In this document: one piece after another, positions 34,164 to 43,421 of the stretch
Position numbering within the stretch: the first letter of the stretch is position 1
How the letters are laid out: every line of letters begins with the position of its first letter
From: Paenibacillus silvisoli
Lineage (GTDB): Bacteria; Bacillota; Bacilli; Paenibacillales; Paenibacillaceae
Direction of reading: 5' to 3'
Assembly (NCBI RefSeq): GCF_030866765.1
Contig: NZ_CP133017.1
Location: forward strand, 590,501 to 654,500
Length of the DNA: 64,000 nucleotides
Made by a program: the position numbers and the translations under genes
Notes under the pieces: model-generated
The model's input: the letters and a program-made list of their open reading frames with translations, nothing else
Database searches by the model: none
What the model was told of the DNA's origin: nothing

Positions 34164-34240
34164 GAGAGTCGGGGAAGCCGGCTCTCAGCTGCGAAAATGG
34201 TGGAAACGGATGACGAGCGTCGGGAAAGCCTATTCTCAAC
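34164..34240 (+). repeat. Family B repeat, second locus
   Basis: GAGAGTCGGGGAAGCCGGCTCTC hairpin, then GAAACGGATGACGAGCGTCGGGAAA and a TCTCAAC end. The order and spacing match the family B copy at 27001-27090 in the same orientation. Confidence 0.7.
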
Positions 34241-34298
34241 GGCAAAAGGGGCTCCCTCTCCCAACTAACTTCTAGCTATTGGTGTGTGCACGTTCCCA

Positions 34299-34520
34299 CA
34301 AGCGGCGCGCAGGGATATGAGTTAGTTTCAGGGCTAAGAGCATGATTTCGTGCGTTCAGCAGAAGAATACGGCGGTTTTGCCGATGAGAGCACGTTTTCG
34401 TGCTTTCACCAAGCGGCGCGAAGGAATATGAGTTAGTTTCAGAACGGAGAGCACGAATTCGTGCATTCAGCAGAGGAATTCGGCGGTTTTGCCGATGAGA
34501 GCACGTTTTCGTACGCTCAC
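34299..34520 (-). repeat. Family A repeat, second locus (inverted, two 111 bp units)
   Basis: CAAGCGGCGCG starts at 34299 and 34410, exactly 111 bases apart. Each unit contains GAGAGCACGTTTTCGTGC-type palindromes. Its reverse complement lines up with the units at 26694-26916. Confidence 0.85.
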
Positions 34521-34568
34521 GATCTGGCGGAGGGGGCGGCCAGTTGTTAGTTTGCTTGGTCTGCCGCT

Positions 34569-34815
34569 CGATAGCGGTATATCCGCTCTCAATCGCTGAT
34601 TTGGTGAAGAACATCATCCACTATCGGATTTAACAAGCGCAAACGCGCCATTTTCAGCGCACGAGCCACCACGATAGCGGAATAGTCGCTCTCACGCGCC
34701 GATTCGGCGCCAACCAGTATCCAATAGCGGTATATCGCTATCGGAAGGCCAAACAGGCGCAAACCCACCATTTCCGACGCAATCTGTCGCCGTTAGCGAC
34801 AAATCCGCTATCGGC
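34569..34815. repeat. Family C: GATAGCGG...CCGCTATC palindromes in imperfect tandem
   Basis: CGATAGCGG begins at 34569 and 34672; further related palindromes are AATAGCGGTATATCGCTATCGG (about 34722) and TTAGCGACAAATCCGCTATCGG (about 34792). With families A and B these fill most of the 34.11-34.86 kb gap; I see no gene there. Confidence 0.65.
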
Positions 34816-34854
34816 CAGCCGCGCCCAGCCACCCCAGCGCCCCGCCCCACAAAC

Positions 34855-34897
34855 ACAAAAAAAGCGCCGCCCCCACAAACCCCGGGGGCGGCGCTTC
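34855..34897 (-). terminator. Terminator of the FAH-family gene
   Basis: A 13-base GC-rich stem AAGCGCCGCCCCC / GGGGGCGGCGCTT; on the minus strand it runs into seven or more T. Confidence 0.9.
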
Positions 34898-34901
34898 TTT
34901 A

Positions 34902-35552
34902 TTACAACGTCATGTCCACATAAAGCGGACCAAACGTCTCTTCCTTGCCGCCGGCGGCAAGGCGCAGCTCCAGCGTGTCGCCGTCCGCGAGCGGGCCGAC
35001 GCCCGCAGGCGTGCCGGTGTAAATCACGTCACCGGCGCCCAGACCCATGCGAGTCCCGATGAAATCCACCAGCTGCTGCAGCGAGAAGATCATGTCTTTC
35101 GGGCAGCCTTCCTGTGCCTTCTCCTCATTTTTAAGCAGGCTAAAGGTTAATTGCGTGAAATCCTCCATGCCCGTGAACGGCACGAACGGACCGAGCACCG
35201 CCGAGCCGACGAAGCCTTTCGACAGCAGCCACGGCTGGCCCTTCTTCTTCAGCACCGACTGCACGTCGCGGGCGGTCAGATCGATGCCGAGCGCGATGCC
35301 GTCGATCAGTTCCTCGGCTTTCATGCCAGGCCGATACGACGCGCCGATGCGCACGACAACCTCCAGCTCATAATGAATTTCGCCGATCGAGCCCGGCAGC
35401 TCCAGCTTGCCGACAGCCGGATGCAGCGCGTGCGTCGGCTTCGAGAAAATAATCGGCTCCTCCGGCACCTCGTTGCCAAGCTCTTTCGCATGCAAAGCAT
35501 AGTTGCGTCCAACGCAATAAATATTACGAATAGTGTCCATTGCAGATGACAT
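34902..35552 (-). CDS. Fumarylacetoacetate hydrolase-family protein
   Basis: 216 residues. The ATG at 35552 is about 9 bases after AAAGGAAG; a longer frame reaching 35900 runs antisense into the next operon and is rejected. Family motifs: [20 protein letters not shown] at the N-terminus, [18 protein letters not shown] with the metal-binding acidic residues, then DLTARDVQ and [15 protein letters not shown]. Small single-domain FAH proteins act as acylpyruvate hydrolases or oxaloacetate decarboxylases; which applies here is not visible. It is monocistronic and divergent from the sugar ABC operon. Confidence 0.9.
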   Translation of the reverse strand: MSSAMDTIRNIYCVGRNYALHAKELGNEVPEEPIIFSKPTHALHPAVGKLELPGSIGEIHYELEVVVRIGASYRPGMKAEELIDGIALGIDLTARDVQSVLKKKGQPWLLSKGFVGSAVLGPFVPFTGMEDFTQLTFSLLKNEEKAQEGCPKDMIFSLQQLVDFIGTRMGLGAGDVIYTGTPAGVGPLADGDTLELRLAAGGKEETFGPLYVDMTL

Positions 35553-35670
35553 ATCAAAAAACTTCCTTTCCTTAACCGCATTGATTTTACCGCTATTCAC
35601 CATCATAGCATGAAGGAGGCGTTCGTCCCACAACCTTAAAAAAGCAAACCTCACTCCTTGATTTCGCGCA

Positions 35671-35699
35671 TTGTTGCAAAGGGCAAAGTAAAACATAAT
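35671..35699 (+). promoter_or_regulatory. Likely promoter of the YesM/YesN-linked sugar operon
   Basis: TTGTTG (35671-35676), 17 bases, CATAAT (35694-35699), 32 bases before the receptor start. Confidence 0.5.
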
Positions 35700-35730
35700 A
35701 AGCGTATAACAACCCAAGGGGGAATAGAGA

Positions 35731-37071
35731 ATGGCAAGCAAAACAATGAAGACAACCGCAATCGCACTTTCGGCGGCAGCGCTGCTCTTGGGAGCAACAG
35801 CTTGCGGCACTAAAGAAAACAATACAGCTGACAACACGAATGCCGGTACGAACACTGGCAACGCAGGAGCCAAAGAAGTAACGATTACATTCCAAAACAT
35901 CTACCCGGATCCGGAGACGCCGTCCTACAAAATGCTTCACGCCATTGTGGACCAATATCAGAAGGATCACCCGAACGTCAAAATCGAGCTGGACTCGTTG
36001 AATACCGACCAACAAAAGCTGAAGCTGAAGACGCAAGCCGCTTCCAAAGAAGTGCCGGACATCACGATCGTGAACCCATCCGCGCAAATGAAGCCTTTCG
36101 TCGATGCAGGCCTGTTCGCGCCGCTTAATGAAATGATCGATCAGAACGGCCTCAAAGATACGTTCCAAAAAGGCCTTCTCGACTACTACAGCTTCGACGG
36201 CAACGTATACGCGCTGCCGGACGGCAACAACATCGAAGTCGTTTACTATAATAAAGACCTGTTCGCGCAAGCAGGCATCACAGCGCCTCCAGCGACGTAC
36301 GAAGAGTTCATCGAGGACGTCAAAGCGCTCCGCGCGAAGAACATTACGCCTATCGCGATCGGCGAGAAAGACTCCTGGACCGGCTCGTTCCTGTTCATGA
36401 ACGTCCTGCTTCGCACGAACGGCGGACCTGGTTTCCTGCAAGACGTGCTTGACGGCAAGAAGCAATTCACGGATCCGGCATTCACGGAAGCGGTATCCAA
36501 GTTCCAAGACCTGATCCAAGCGAAAGCATTTAACGAAGGCGCAACATCCGTGGACTACAACACGGGCGGCAACCTGTTCAAAACAGGCAAAGCGGCTATG
36601 ATGATCATGGGCACATGGGAAACTGGCGCAATCGACGCATCTTCCGTTGGCGGCAAAGTCGGCGTATTCAAATTCCCGACAGTCGGCGGCAAAGGCGATC
36701 CGGACCAATTCATGCTAGCTCCGGGCTCCGCATTCGCGATCTCCGCGAACAGCGAGCACCTGCAAGAAACGAAGGATTTCCTCAACTACTTCATGCTGAA
36801 CATGCCGAAAAAGCAATTCGAGCTGAAGAACGCGGTGGGCAGCGGCCAAATCATCGAAGGCGACTTCAAAGCGGCAGGTTACTCCGACCTGGCAATCGCG
36901 GTGCTGGATCTGTTCAAAGGCAGCAAAGGCGGCGACTTGGCGTTCGATAACAAAATGAAGCCGGCCATCGCTCAAGTTCACCTGAGCAGCATTCAAAACA
37001 TGTTCGTACAAAAAGTCGATCCTGCAAATGTAGCGCAAGAGCACCAAGCGGCATATGACTCGAACAAATAA
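35731..37071 (+). CDS. Sugar-binding lipoprotein of an ABC transporter
   Basis: 446 residues, ATG 8 bases after AAGGGGG. The signal peptide ends in the lipobox ATAC (Cys27), followed by an Asn/Thr-rich linker. The mature protein has family-1 solute receptor features: [52 protein letters not shown] and a C-terminal helical block. It is of the MsmE/CUT1 type for di- or oligosaccharides. It heads an operon with two permeases and a YesM/YesN pair. A hairpin after its stop probably raises its level over the permeases. Confidence 0.92.
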   Translation: MASKTMKTTAIALSAAALLLGATACGTKENNTADNTNAGTNTGNAGAKEVTITFQNIYPDPETPSYKMLHAIVDQYQKDHPNVKIELDSLNTDQQKLKLKTQAASKEVPDITIVNPSAQMKPFVDAGLFAPLNEMIDQNGLKDTFQKGLLDYYSFDGNVYALPDGNNIEVVYYNKDLFAQAGITAPPATYEEFIEDVKALRAKNITPIAIGEKDSWTGSFLFMNVLLRTNGGPGFLQDVLDGKKQFTDPAFTEAVSKFQDLIQAKAFNEGATSVDYNTGGNLFKTGKAAMMIMGTWETGAIDASSVGGKVGVFKFPTVGGKGDPDQFMLAPGSAFAISANSEHLQETKDFLNYFMLNMPKKQFELKNAVGSGQIIEGDFKAAGYSDLAIAVLDLFKGSKGGDLAFDNKMKPAIAQVHLSSIQNMFVQKVDPANVAQEHQAAYDSNK

Positions 37072-37092
37072 ACAACAGGTCCAGTAAGTCGT

Positions 37093-37143
37093 TTGCGGGT
37101 GAAGGCAGCCTAGCGTCTTCATCCGCAATACGGCTTTCTTTTT
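37093..37143 (+). terminator. Intra-operon hairpin between receptor and permeases
   Basis: TTGCGGGTGAAG pairs with CTTCATCCGCAA (12 pairs, one G-U), followed after 5 bases by a T-rich tract. It likely terminates part of the transcripts. Confidence 0.7.
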
Positions 37144-37160
37144 AGAAGGAGGCAAACCCC

Positions 37161-38051
37161 GTGAATGTTTTAAAAGTCCCGGCTCGTACAATCGCAGTAT
37201 TCGTCTTGCCGTGTCTGCTGATCTATATCGGCCTCGTGTTCGTTCCGATCCTCGTATCCGTGTACGACAGCTTGCTGGATTGGGACAGCATTAACAAGGC
37301 GAAATTTATCGGGCTCGATAATTTTAAAACGATCCTTTTCGAGGATACGAACTTCTGGCCGTCCGTTCGCCGCACGCTCATGTACTCCGTCTTTTCCATG
37401 GCGGAAATTCCGATCTGTCTTTTCATTGCAGCATTGATGAACCGTTATCTCCGTAAAGCGAATACGCTTGTTTCGATTTATTTCGTACCTGTTATTTTGT
37501 CTGTCGTTATTATTGGCCAGCTTTGGAAAACGATCTACAACCCGACCGAAATGGGCGGTATGCTGAATGGCATTTTGAACGCGCTTGGCCTTGAAAGCTG
37601 GACGCACAGCTGGCTGACGGAGCCTAAGTTTGCGATGTACTGCTTATATTTCGTATCCCTTTGGCAATATTTCGGCTACCATCTGCTCATCCAATACACC
37701 GGCGTGCAGAACATTCCGAATGAAATATATGAAGCGGCCAAGATCGATGGCGCGGAAGGCTTCAAATCCGATTGGTACATTACGTATCCGATGGCGGTTC
37801 CGATTTTCAAAATTTCGATCGTGCTTGCGTTCATCGGTTCCCTGCAGGCGTTCGACCTCGTTTGGGTCATGACCGGCGGCGGCCCGGCGCACGCGACGGA
37901 CACGATTTCCACGCACATGTACAATATGTCGTTCCTGTCTCTGAAGTATGGATACGGCAGCGCACTGGCAACGATTCTGGTGCTCATTTGCTTGATCTTT
38001 ACGGTCGTCATCAATTTCGTCTTCAAAAAAGTCGAAGCGAAATACACCTAA
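37161..38051 (+). CDS. Sugar ABC transporter permease (MalF type)
   Basis: 296 residues, GTG start 8 bases after AGAAGGAGG. Six TM helices; the coupling-loop signature EIYEAAKIDGAEGFKSDWYI and the FDLVWVMTGGGPAHATDTIS motif are typical of CUT1 MalF-like permeases. It forms the channel with the next gene product. Confidence 0.93.
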   Translation: MNVLKVPARTIAVFVLPCLLIYIGLVFVPILVSVYDSLLDWDSINKAKFIGLDNFKTILFEDTNFWPSVRRTLMYSVFSMAEIPICLFIAALMNRYLRKANTLVSIYFVPVILSVVIIGQLWKTIYNPTEMGGMLNGILNALGLESWTHSWLTEPKFAMYCLYFVSLWQYFGYHLLIQYTGVQNIPNEIYEAAKIDGAEGFKSDWYITYPMAVPIFKISIVLAFIGSLQAFDLVWVMTGGGPAHATDTISTHMYNMSFLSLKYGYGSALATILVLICLIFTVVINFVFKKVEAKYT

Positions 38052-38069
38052 GAGGGGGAGAACAGCATC

Positions 38070-38894
38070 ATGGCAAGCTTCAAAAAAGGGATCGTGTATC
38101 TGCTTCTCTCGATCCTCGTCATCACGCAAATCTATCCGTTGTTCTGGCTGGTCATGTACTCGCTCAAGACGAACGAGCAAATTCTCGGCAGCAGCTTCTT
38201 CTCGCTGCCGACCACGCCGCAATGGGCCAACTATACGGACGCCTACAAAGGCGGCCACTACTTGAAATACCTCGGCAACAGCGTGCTCGTCACGTCGGTT
38301 ACGCTGATCTGCGTCATCGTGCTCAGCTCGATGGTCGCTTATGCGATTTCCCGGTTTAAATGGAAATACGGTCCGATCATAACGCTCGTCTTCCTGCTCG
38401 GCATGATGATTCCGATGCAGGCGACGCTGCTGCCGCTGATGGTTATTTTCAAGCATATGCACATTTTGAACACGCGCTGGTCGCTCATTCTGCCGTATAT
38501 CGCGTTTTCCACGCCGATCGCCGTTTTCATTCTGAGCGGCTTCATGCGAGGCATCCCGGCCGAGATCGAAGAGTCGGCTTTCATGGACGGCGCGAGCGTG
38601 TACCGGATTTTCCGCAGCATCATTTTGCCGATTTCGGTGCCGCCGATTATGACCGTTGTCATTCTGACGTTCATCACGATTTGGAACGAATACATTATGG
38701 CCGCAACATTTATTTCCGCGGAGAACTTGAAAACACTTCCATTTGGTATTTATAATTTTGTTAGTCAATACAATGCCAACTTCGGCGCAATCGGCGCTTA
38801 CCTCGTGCTTGGCGCGCTGCCGGTGCTGCTCGTGTACTTCTTCTTATCCGAGAAGATTACGAAGGGCATGGTAGCCGGAGCGGTGAAAGGGTAA
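38070..38894 (+). CDS. Sugar ABC transporter permease (MalG type)
   Basis: 274 residues, preceded by GAGGGGGAG. Six TM helices; EIEESAFMDGASVYRIFRSI is the ATPase-contact loop, and the end SEKITKGMVAGAVKG is the usual MalG-type C-terminus. No ATPase gene is in this operon, so a shared ATPase is expected. Confidence 0.93.
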   Translation: MASFKKGIVYLLLSILVITQIYPLFWLVMYSLKTNEQILGSSFFSLPTTPQWANYTDAYKGGHYLKYLGNSVLVTSVTLICVIVLSSMVAYAISRFKWKYGPIITLVFLLGMMIPMQATLLPLMVIFKHMHILNTRWSLILPYIAFSTPIAVFILSGFMRGIPAEIEESAFMDGASVYRIFRSIILPISVPPIMTVVILTFITIWNEYIMAATFISAENLKTLPFGIYNFVSQYNANFGAIGAYLVLGALPVLLVYFFLSEKITKGMVAGAVKG

Positions 38895-38918
38895 GGAACG
38901 GGAAGGCGGAACAATTAC

Positions 38919-40763
38919 GTGTCGCGGGGATTCCACTCCATTCAATACAGGCTGTTCGTGCTGTTTCTGTTCAGCATGTCAGCAATCGTACTGATTGTCA
39001 GCGTTCTGTATTATAACCGTACGACGGTACAATTTCATGAGAAGGTGAGCGGCCTGGCGAAGCAGAACGTCTCGCAGACGGCAGGCTTGTTCGACCTTCT
39101 CTTGAAAGGGTATGACAGCATGTCCAAATCCGTCATAGGCAATAACGATCTTGCTCGCATTTTGAGCAACCCGTCAGTCGACAGCCCCGCTGTCGATTAT
39201 TTTAATGAGCGGAGCATTACGAATATACTCGGCGCGGTCTTCCTGTCCAAGGAAGACCTTATCGGCATTCACGTGCTGACGGACCGGGGCAAAGTGTACA
39301 ACTACGGCAACTACGCCAACGTGATCGACCCCGATTACGCCAAAAGCGAATGGTATCAGAAGGTGAAGCAATCGCCGGGGAGCATGGTTTGGCTCGGCGT
39401 CTATAATCAATCGATTATCGATCAAGTGGAGAAACAAACCGTATTCGCCTTTGGCCGGCCGATCTTTGACCTGAACAGTCATAAACGGGTCGGCATCGCC
39501 TTGTTCGAGACCAGTCCGCAGGCGATTTTGAACGCGATGGCCAATTTGAAGCTGGGAGCGCACAGCCAAGTGTATTTGATGTCCGGTGAAGGCGAGCTCA
39601 TTTCCGCGACGTCGATTACTTGGGATGAAGCGTGGCTGACCGGTTTGGCGCGGCCGAAGGACGGCGTGCCCGTCGTCATGGAGCAGGACGATCAGTTGAT
39701 CGTGTCCTCGAAGCTGCCCTATGCGGACTGGACCGTGCTCAGCGTAACCCCGGATCAGGATCTCAACGTGGAGCTGGCGGAGACGAAGCGGTTTTTGATT
39801 CTGGTAGGCGCTGCGCTGGTCGTCATGGCCGTACTGATCGCATCCATATTCTCGCGGACGATTTCCTCGCCGCTTAAACGGCTGATCTCCGAGATGAAGC
39901 AGGTCGAAATCGGTAATTTCCGCGGCTCGCTGAACGTGACGTCGTATCAGGAAATTAATATTTTGGTCGCGTCGTTTAACCAGATGGTGAATCAGATCGC
40001 CGAGCTCATTGAACGGGTGAAGATTTCTTCGGTCAGCGAGAAGAACGCGGAGCTGAAAGCGCTCCAGTCGCAGGTAAATCCGCATTTCCTCTATAACACG
40101 CTCGATATGATTTACTGGATGCTCGACGAGAAAGGGCATGACCGGCTCGGCGAGGTTGTGCTGTCGTTGTCGCGGCTGTTCCGTTACAGCAGCCACTGGG
40201 ATGAAAGAGCGGTCAGCCTGCAAGAAGAAATCGAGCAGACGGAGCATTACCTCACCATTATCGTGACCCGGCTGGAGGGCCGCTTGAGCGTCGATATTGA
40301 CGTAGCCGAGCAATGGCTGAACATCCCGCTGCCCAAAATGACGCTGCAGCCCATTATCGAGAACGCGGTCAAATACGGGCTTGAGCCGCTTGTTGACCGG
40401 TGCGGCGTGCTGCGGGTGTCCGCGGAAGCGGATGAGCTGAAGCTGCGCATCCTGGTGCAGGACAACGGCGCCGGTATCGAGGAGGCTGCGCTAGATAAGC
40501 TGAATGCTTCTTTAAGACATCCGGATGAAGCGGCCAACCCGGATGAGGAGCACGATGAGCTGCGCCTTTCCGGCGGCAGCGGCGGTGGGATCGGACTTGT
40601 TAATTTACAAAGGCGACTGCGGCATATGTACGGCGAAGCCTATGGCGTTGAGCTGCGGAGCGTCGTGAACGAGGGCACGACGGCGATCATTACGGTGCCG
40701 TTGCTGCCGGGTGTGAAGGAAGGGGGAACTGCAGGTGGCGGTGAATATCCTCATCGCGGATGA
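38919..40763 (+). CDS. Sensor histidine kinase, YesM type
   Basis: 614 residues, GTG start after GGAAGGCGGA. TM1 at about residues 11-33, an extracellular Cache-like sensor (about 35-285), TM2 at about 290-312 (FLILVGAALVVMAVLIASIF), HAMP, then the His_kinase domain with LQSQVNPHFLYNTLDMIYWM (phospho-His near 389) and a HATPase domain with ENAVKYGLEP and VQDNGAGIEE. It directly follows the sugar permeases and overlaps the response regulator by 29 bases, so it senses the transported sugar or its receptor. Confidence 0.93.
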   Translation: MSRGFHSIQYRLFVLFLFSMSAIVLIVSVLYYNRTTVQFHEKVSGLAKQNVSQTAGLFDLLLKGYDSMSKSVIGNNDLARILSNPSVDSPAVDYFNERSITNILGAVFLSKEDLIGIHVLTDRGKVYNYGNYANVIDPDYAKSEWYQKVKQSPGSMVWLGVYNQSIIDQVEKQTVFAFGRPIFDLNSHKRVGIALFETSPQAILNAMANLKLGAHSQVYLMSGEGELISATSITWDEAWLTGLARPKDGVPVVMEQDDQLIVSSKLPYADWTVLSVTPDQDLNVELAETKRFLILVGAALVVMAVLIASIFSRTISSPLKRLISEMKQVEIGNFRGSLNVTSYQEINILVASFNQMVNQIAELIERVKISSVSEKNAELKALQSQVNPHFLYNTLDMIYWMLDEKGHDRLGEVVLSLSRLFRYSSHWDERAVSLQEEIEQTEHYLTIIVTRLEGRLSVDIDVAEQWLNIPLPKMTLQPIIENAVKYGLEPLVDRCGVLRVSAEADELKLRILVQDNGAGIEEAALDKLNASLRHPDEAANPDEEHDELRLSGGSGGGIGLVNLQRRLRHMYGEAYGVELRSVVNEGTTAIITVPLLPGVKEGGTAGGGEYPHRG

Positions 40764-41913
40764 CGAGGGCGTTATTCGCGAAGGCGTGAAACGGACGATT
40801 CAACGGGCTTTTCCCGATTATCACGTTCATCTGGCGGCGTCGGCGGAGGACGCGGTGCAGCTGATGGACAGCCAGCCGATCGATATCGTGCTGACCGATA
40901 TTTTGATGCCGGGCATCGACGGGCTGGAATTTATGAAGATGTCGCGGCGCAAATATCCGCATGCCAAATGGGTCGTCATCTCGGCGCACTCGGAGTTTTC
41001 GTATGCGCAAAAGGCCGTGCGGCTCGGCGCCCGCGATTATTTGCTCAAGCCGATCGGCAAGCAGCGCTTGGTCGAGCTAATGGCGCAGCTTGCGGATGAG
41101 GCGCGCGAGGAATCCGTCGTGACGCGCGAAGGCGAGATGCTGAAGACGAACCTCAAATATTTGCGTGAGGCGGTGTTTCAGCGGGTGGCATCGGGGCTGG
41201 ACATCGGCAACCTGGATGTCGGGCCGCTGATGGATCGCTATCCCGAGTTTCAATTAATCATGGTGCGCATCGAAGAAGCGGTCAAGAACGTGCAGCTGGA
41301 GCATTTTATTATCGAAAATGTGCTTTCGGAGCTGATCGACCGGCACGGGGAGGGCTTCGTCGTCAACTTCGACCGGCAGAGCCTGCTTGGGCTTGCGCAG
41401 TTCAAGGATGAGCGCATGAAAGCGGAGCTGCTCGGCGAGCTGCAGAAGCATCTCAGCCATTATTTGAAGCTGCCGTTCCACATTACGTCGAGCGACGTCA
41501 TCCGGGAATTCAACCGGATTCCGGACGAGGTGCGGCGCCTTCGTCAGGCGCCGGCCGCCGCGGTGAGCGAGCGGCAGGAGGGCGGCGACAAAGCGATCGA
41601 GGTGGCGCTGCAATATTTGAAGGCGCACTATAATGAAGAGCTGTCGCTGGAGAAGGTGGCGTCGGTCGTGTTTTTGAACCCGATCTACTTCAGCCAGCTG
41701 TTCAAGCAGCGGACGGGACAGGGCTATAAGGATTACGTCATCAGCCTGCGCATCGAGCAAGCGAAGGAGCTGCTGCAGCAGTCGGGCCTCAAGCTGGCGG
41801 AAATCGCCGAGCGGATCGGCTATGCGGACGTGCGCCACTTCACGCAAGTGTTCCGGCGCAAAATGAACGTGACGCCGACGGAGTACCGTCAGCAGTTTCT
41901 GGCGGAGCGGTAG
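40735..41913 (+). CDS. Response regulator, YesN type (receiver plus AraC HTH)
   Basis: 392 residues, GTG start after GGGGGAACTGCAG, inside the end of the kinase gene. Receiver: NILIADDEG, IVLTDILMPGIDG (Asp near residue 55) and LLKPIGK with the conserved Lys. A middle linker region of about 140 residues is followed by an AraC-type double HTH (about 285-390: LSLEKVASVVFLNPIYFSQL, then LAEIAERIGYADVRHFTQVF). It should activate the 35.7 kb promoter when phosphorylated by the preceding kinase. Confidence 0.93.
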   Translation: MAVNILIADDEGVIREGVKRTIQRAFPDYHVHLAASAEDAVQLMDSQPIDIVLTDILMPGIDGLEFMKMSRRKYPHAKWVVISAHSEFSYAQKAVRLGARDYLLKPIGKQRLVELMAQLADEAREESVVTREGEMLKTNLKYLREAVFQRVASGLDIGNLDVGPLMDRYPEFQLIMVRIEEAVKNVQLEHFIIENVLSELIDRHGEGFVVNFDRQSLLGLAQFKDERMKAELLGELQKHLSHYLKLPFHITSSDVIREFNRIPDEVRRLRQAPAAAVSERQEGGDKAIEVALQYLKAHYNEELSLEKVASVVFLNPIYFSQLFKQRTGQGYKDYVISLRIEQAKELLQQSGLKLAEIAERIGYADVRHFTQVFRRKMNVTPTEYRQQFLAER

Positions 41914-42004
41914 GTGAGGGCGGCTCCGCAGAGGCGAAGGCGCGAAGCGGTGCTTGCGCGCTGGCCGCGGATGGCGGTTAACGCGAGCGGTATAGTTACG
42001 ATAG

Positions 42005-42075
42005 AAATGTTGCGATTTCTACAACATTTAGCCTTGGTCCTATCGAGGTGAAATGTTGCAGAAAGTACAACATTT
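42005..42075. repeat. Two copies of an AAATGTTG...CAACATTT palindrome
   Basis: Copy 1 at 42005-42029 and copy 2 at 42051-42075, each with 8-base arms and a 9-base loop, 46 bases apart. The rest of the 41914-42122 gap shows no gene. Confidence 0.7.
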
Positions 42076-42122
42076 CTATTAGAGCTGGCCGAGGTGGGGG
42101 TCTAATCTGGAGCGGGAACATG

Positions 42123-42165
42123 AAAGAGCTGGGCGTCGAAATGATCGACGCTCAGCTCTTTTTTA
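42123..42165 (-). terminator. Bidirectional terminator at the end of the NADP reductase gene
   Basis: AAAGAGCTGGGCGTCG pairs with CGACGCTCAGCTCTTT (one G-U), with A and T tracts on both sides. Confidence 0.88.
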
Positions 42166-42171
42166 ATTCTA

Positions 42172-43224
42172 CTAATGCTCATCCCCATCATCCACGGCGA
42201 CGCCGAGCTGGCGGTTCTTCTCCTTAAAGCGCGAGTTGTGCGAGGAGACGTACGCCGTTTTGTCGGCGGCGGGGTCGGTGTAGACCTTCGCGCTGTTTGC
42301 CGCGTTCACGGCGTCGGCGAAGGTGCCCGCGATCAGGTGCACCTTGCTCACATGCGTAACGAAGTCGCCGGCGGCGAAAACGCCCGGCAGGTTCGTCTCC
42401 ATTTTGCCGCTGACGTTCGCATGCCAGTCGCCCATGTCCAGGCCCCAGTCGCGAATCGGGCCGAAGTTGTAGCGCAGGCCATGGTTCACGATGACGGCAT
42501 CGATCATCACCTGCTCGACCTCGCCGGTTTCCATATGCGAGATCGATACGCGGTCGATCATGCTACCGTCGCTGCTGTGCAGCGCCTGCACGGCATAAGG
42601 CGTCCGCACGTCGGCGGACGACTCCTTCATCCGCGTCACATTGCGCTCGTGGCCGCCGAACTGATCGCGCCGGTGCACGACGGTTAAGCTGGCCGCGATC
42701 GGCTCGATCATGTTCGCCCAATCGACCGCGGAATCGCCGCCGCCCGAAATCAGCACATGCTTGCTCCGGAATTCCTCCAGCGATTGCACCGTATAGTGCA
42801 AATTCGAAACCTCGAACCGGTCCGCGCCTTCGATATCCAGCTTCGCCAGCTCCAATATGCCATAGCCGATCGCCAGCACGACCGAGCGCGTCCAGTGCTT
42901 CTCGCCGGAAGCGGCGGTAAGCACTATCGTCCCGTCAGCCTGATGCTCCAGCCCGACAATATGTTGGCCGAGCACGATCGTCGGATCGAAGGTCAGCGCC
43001 TGCGTCACGAGCTGCTTGATCAGATCGGCGCCAAGCGTAGGCGTGAGCCCCCCGACATCCCATATCATTTTCTCCGGATAAATGAGAATGCGTCCTCCGA
43101 GCTCCTCGCGCGCTTCGATCAGCTTGGTTTTCATCTCCCGCATCCCGCTATAGAAAGCGGTGTACAGCCCGGCCGGGCCTCCTCCGATAATGGTCACATC
43201 GAATAATTCCAACTCATGGTTCAT
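42172..43224 (-). CDS. Ferredoxin/flavodoxin-NADP reductase, YumC (thioredoxin-reductase-like) type
   Basis: 350 residues. The FAD motif [20 protein letters not shown] is at the N-terminus, and the NADPH motif [16 protein letters not shown] at about residue 160. C-terminal FAD contact [11 protein letters not shown] is present. The CxxC pair of true thioredoxin reductases is missing, as in YumC/YcgT-type reductases. It is divergent from the Fur-boxed siderophore transporter across a 197-base gap, which suggests a link to iron release or to electron supply for siderophore reduction (inference). Confidence 0.9.
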   Translation of the reverse strand: MNHELELFDVTIIGGGPAGLYTAFYSGMREMKTKLIEAREELGGRILIYPEKMIWDVGGLTPTLGADLIKQLVTQALTFDPTIVLGQHIVGLEHQADGTIVLTAASGEKHWTRSVVLAIGYGILELAKLDIEGADRFEVSNLHYTVQSLEEFRSKHVLISGGGDSAVDWANMIEPIAASLTVVHRRDQFGGHERNVTRMKESSADVRTPYAVQALHSSDGSMIDRVSISHMETGEVEQVMIDAVIVNHGLRYNFGPIRDWGLDMGDWHANVSGKMETNLPGVFAAGDFVTHVSKVHLIAGTFADAVNAANSAKVYTDPAADKTAYVSSHNSRFKEKNRQLGVAVDDGDEH

Positions 43225-43314
43225 CCTGACTTCCCACTTTCATCCATATAATCCAAAACAACCGCCTCCATGTCCATCGGCGGCCAAAGGCCGGCAATCC
43301 GGCATGAAAAGTTG

Positions 43315-43343
43315 TTGACAAAACCGTCTGACGGGCTTAAAGT
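43315..43343 (+). promoter_or_regulatory. Sigma-A promoter of the siderophore transporter operon
   Basis: TTGACA (43315-43320), 17 bases, TAAAGT (43338-43343). Confidence 0.6.
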
Positions 43344-43361
43344 TTGAGATGTCCCTGACAC

Positions 43362-43376
43362 TGATAATCATTATCA
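43362..43376. promoter_or_regulatory. Fur box
   Basis: TGATAAT-C-ATTATCA, the perfect 7-1-7 Fur consensus, placed about 12 bases after the expected transcription start; a further half-site ATTATCAT lies near 43391. Confidence 0.9.
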
Positions 43377-43421
43377 ATCAAATCGACATCATTATCATAC
43401 AACGAAAGTAGGAGAAATCAA

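Noticed and set aside
35553-35900. Long N-terminal extension of the FAH-family protein
   Set aside because: It lies antisense to the sugar receptor gene, is hydrophobic nonsense, and the FAH domain starts naturally at 35552.
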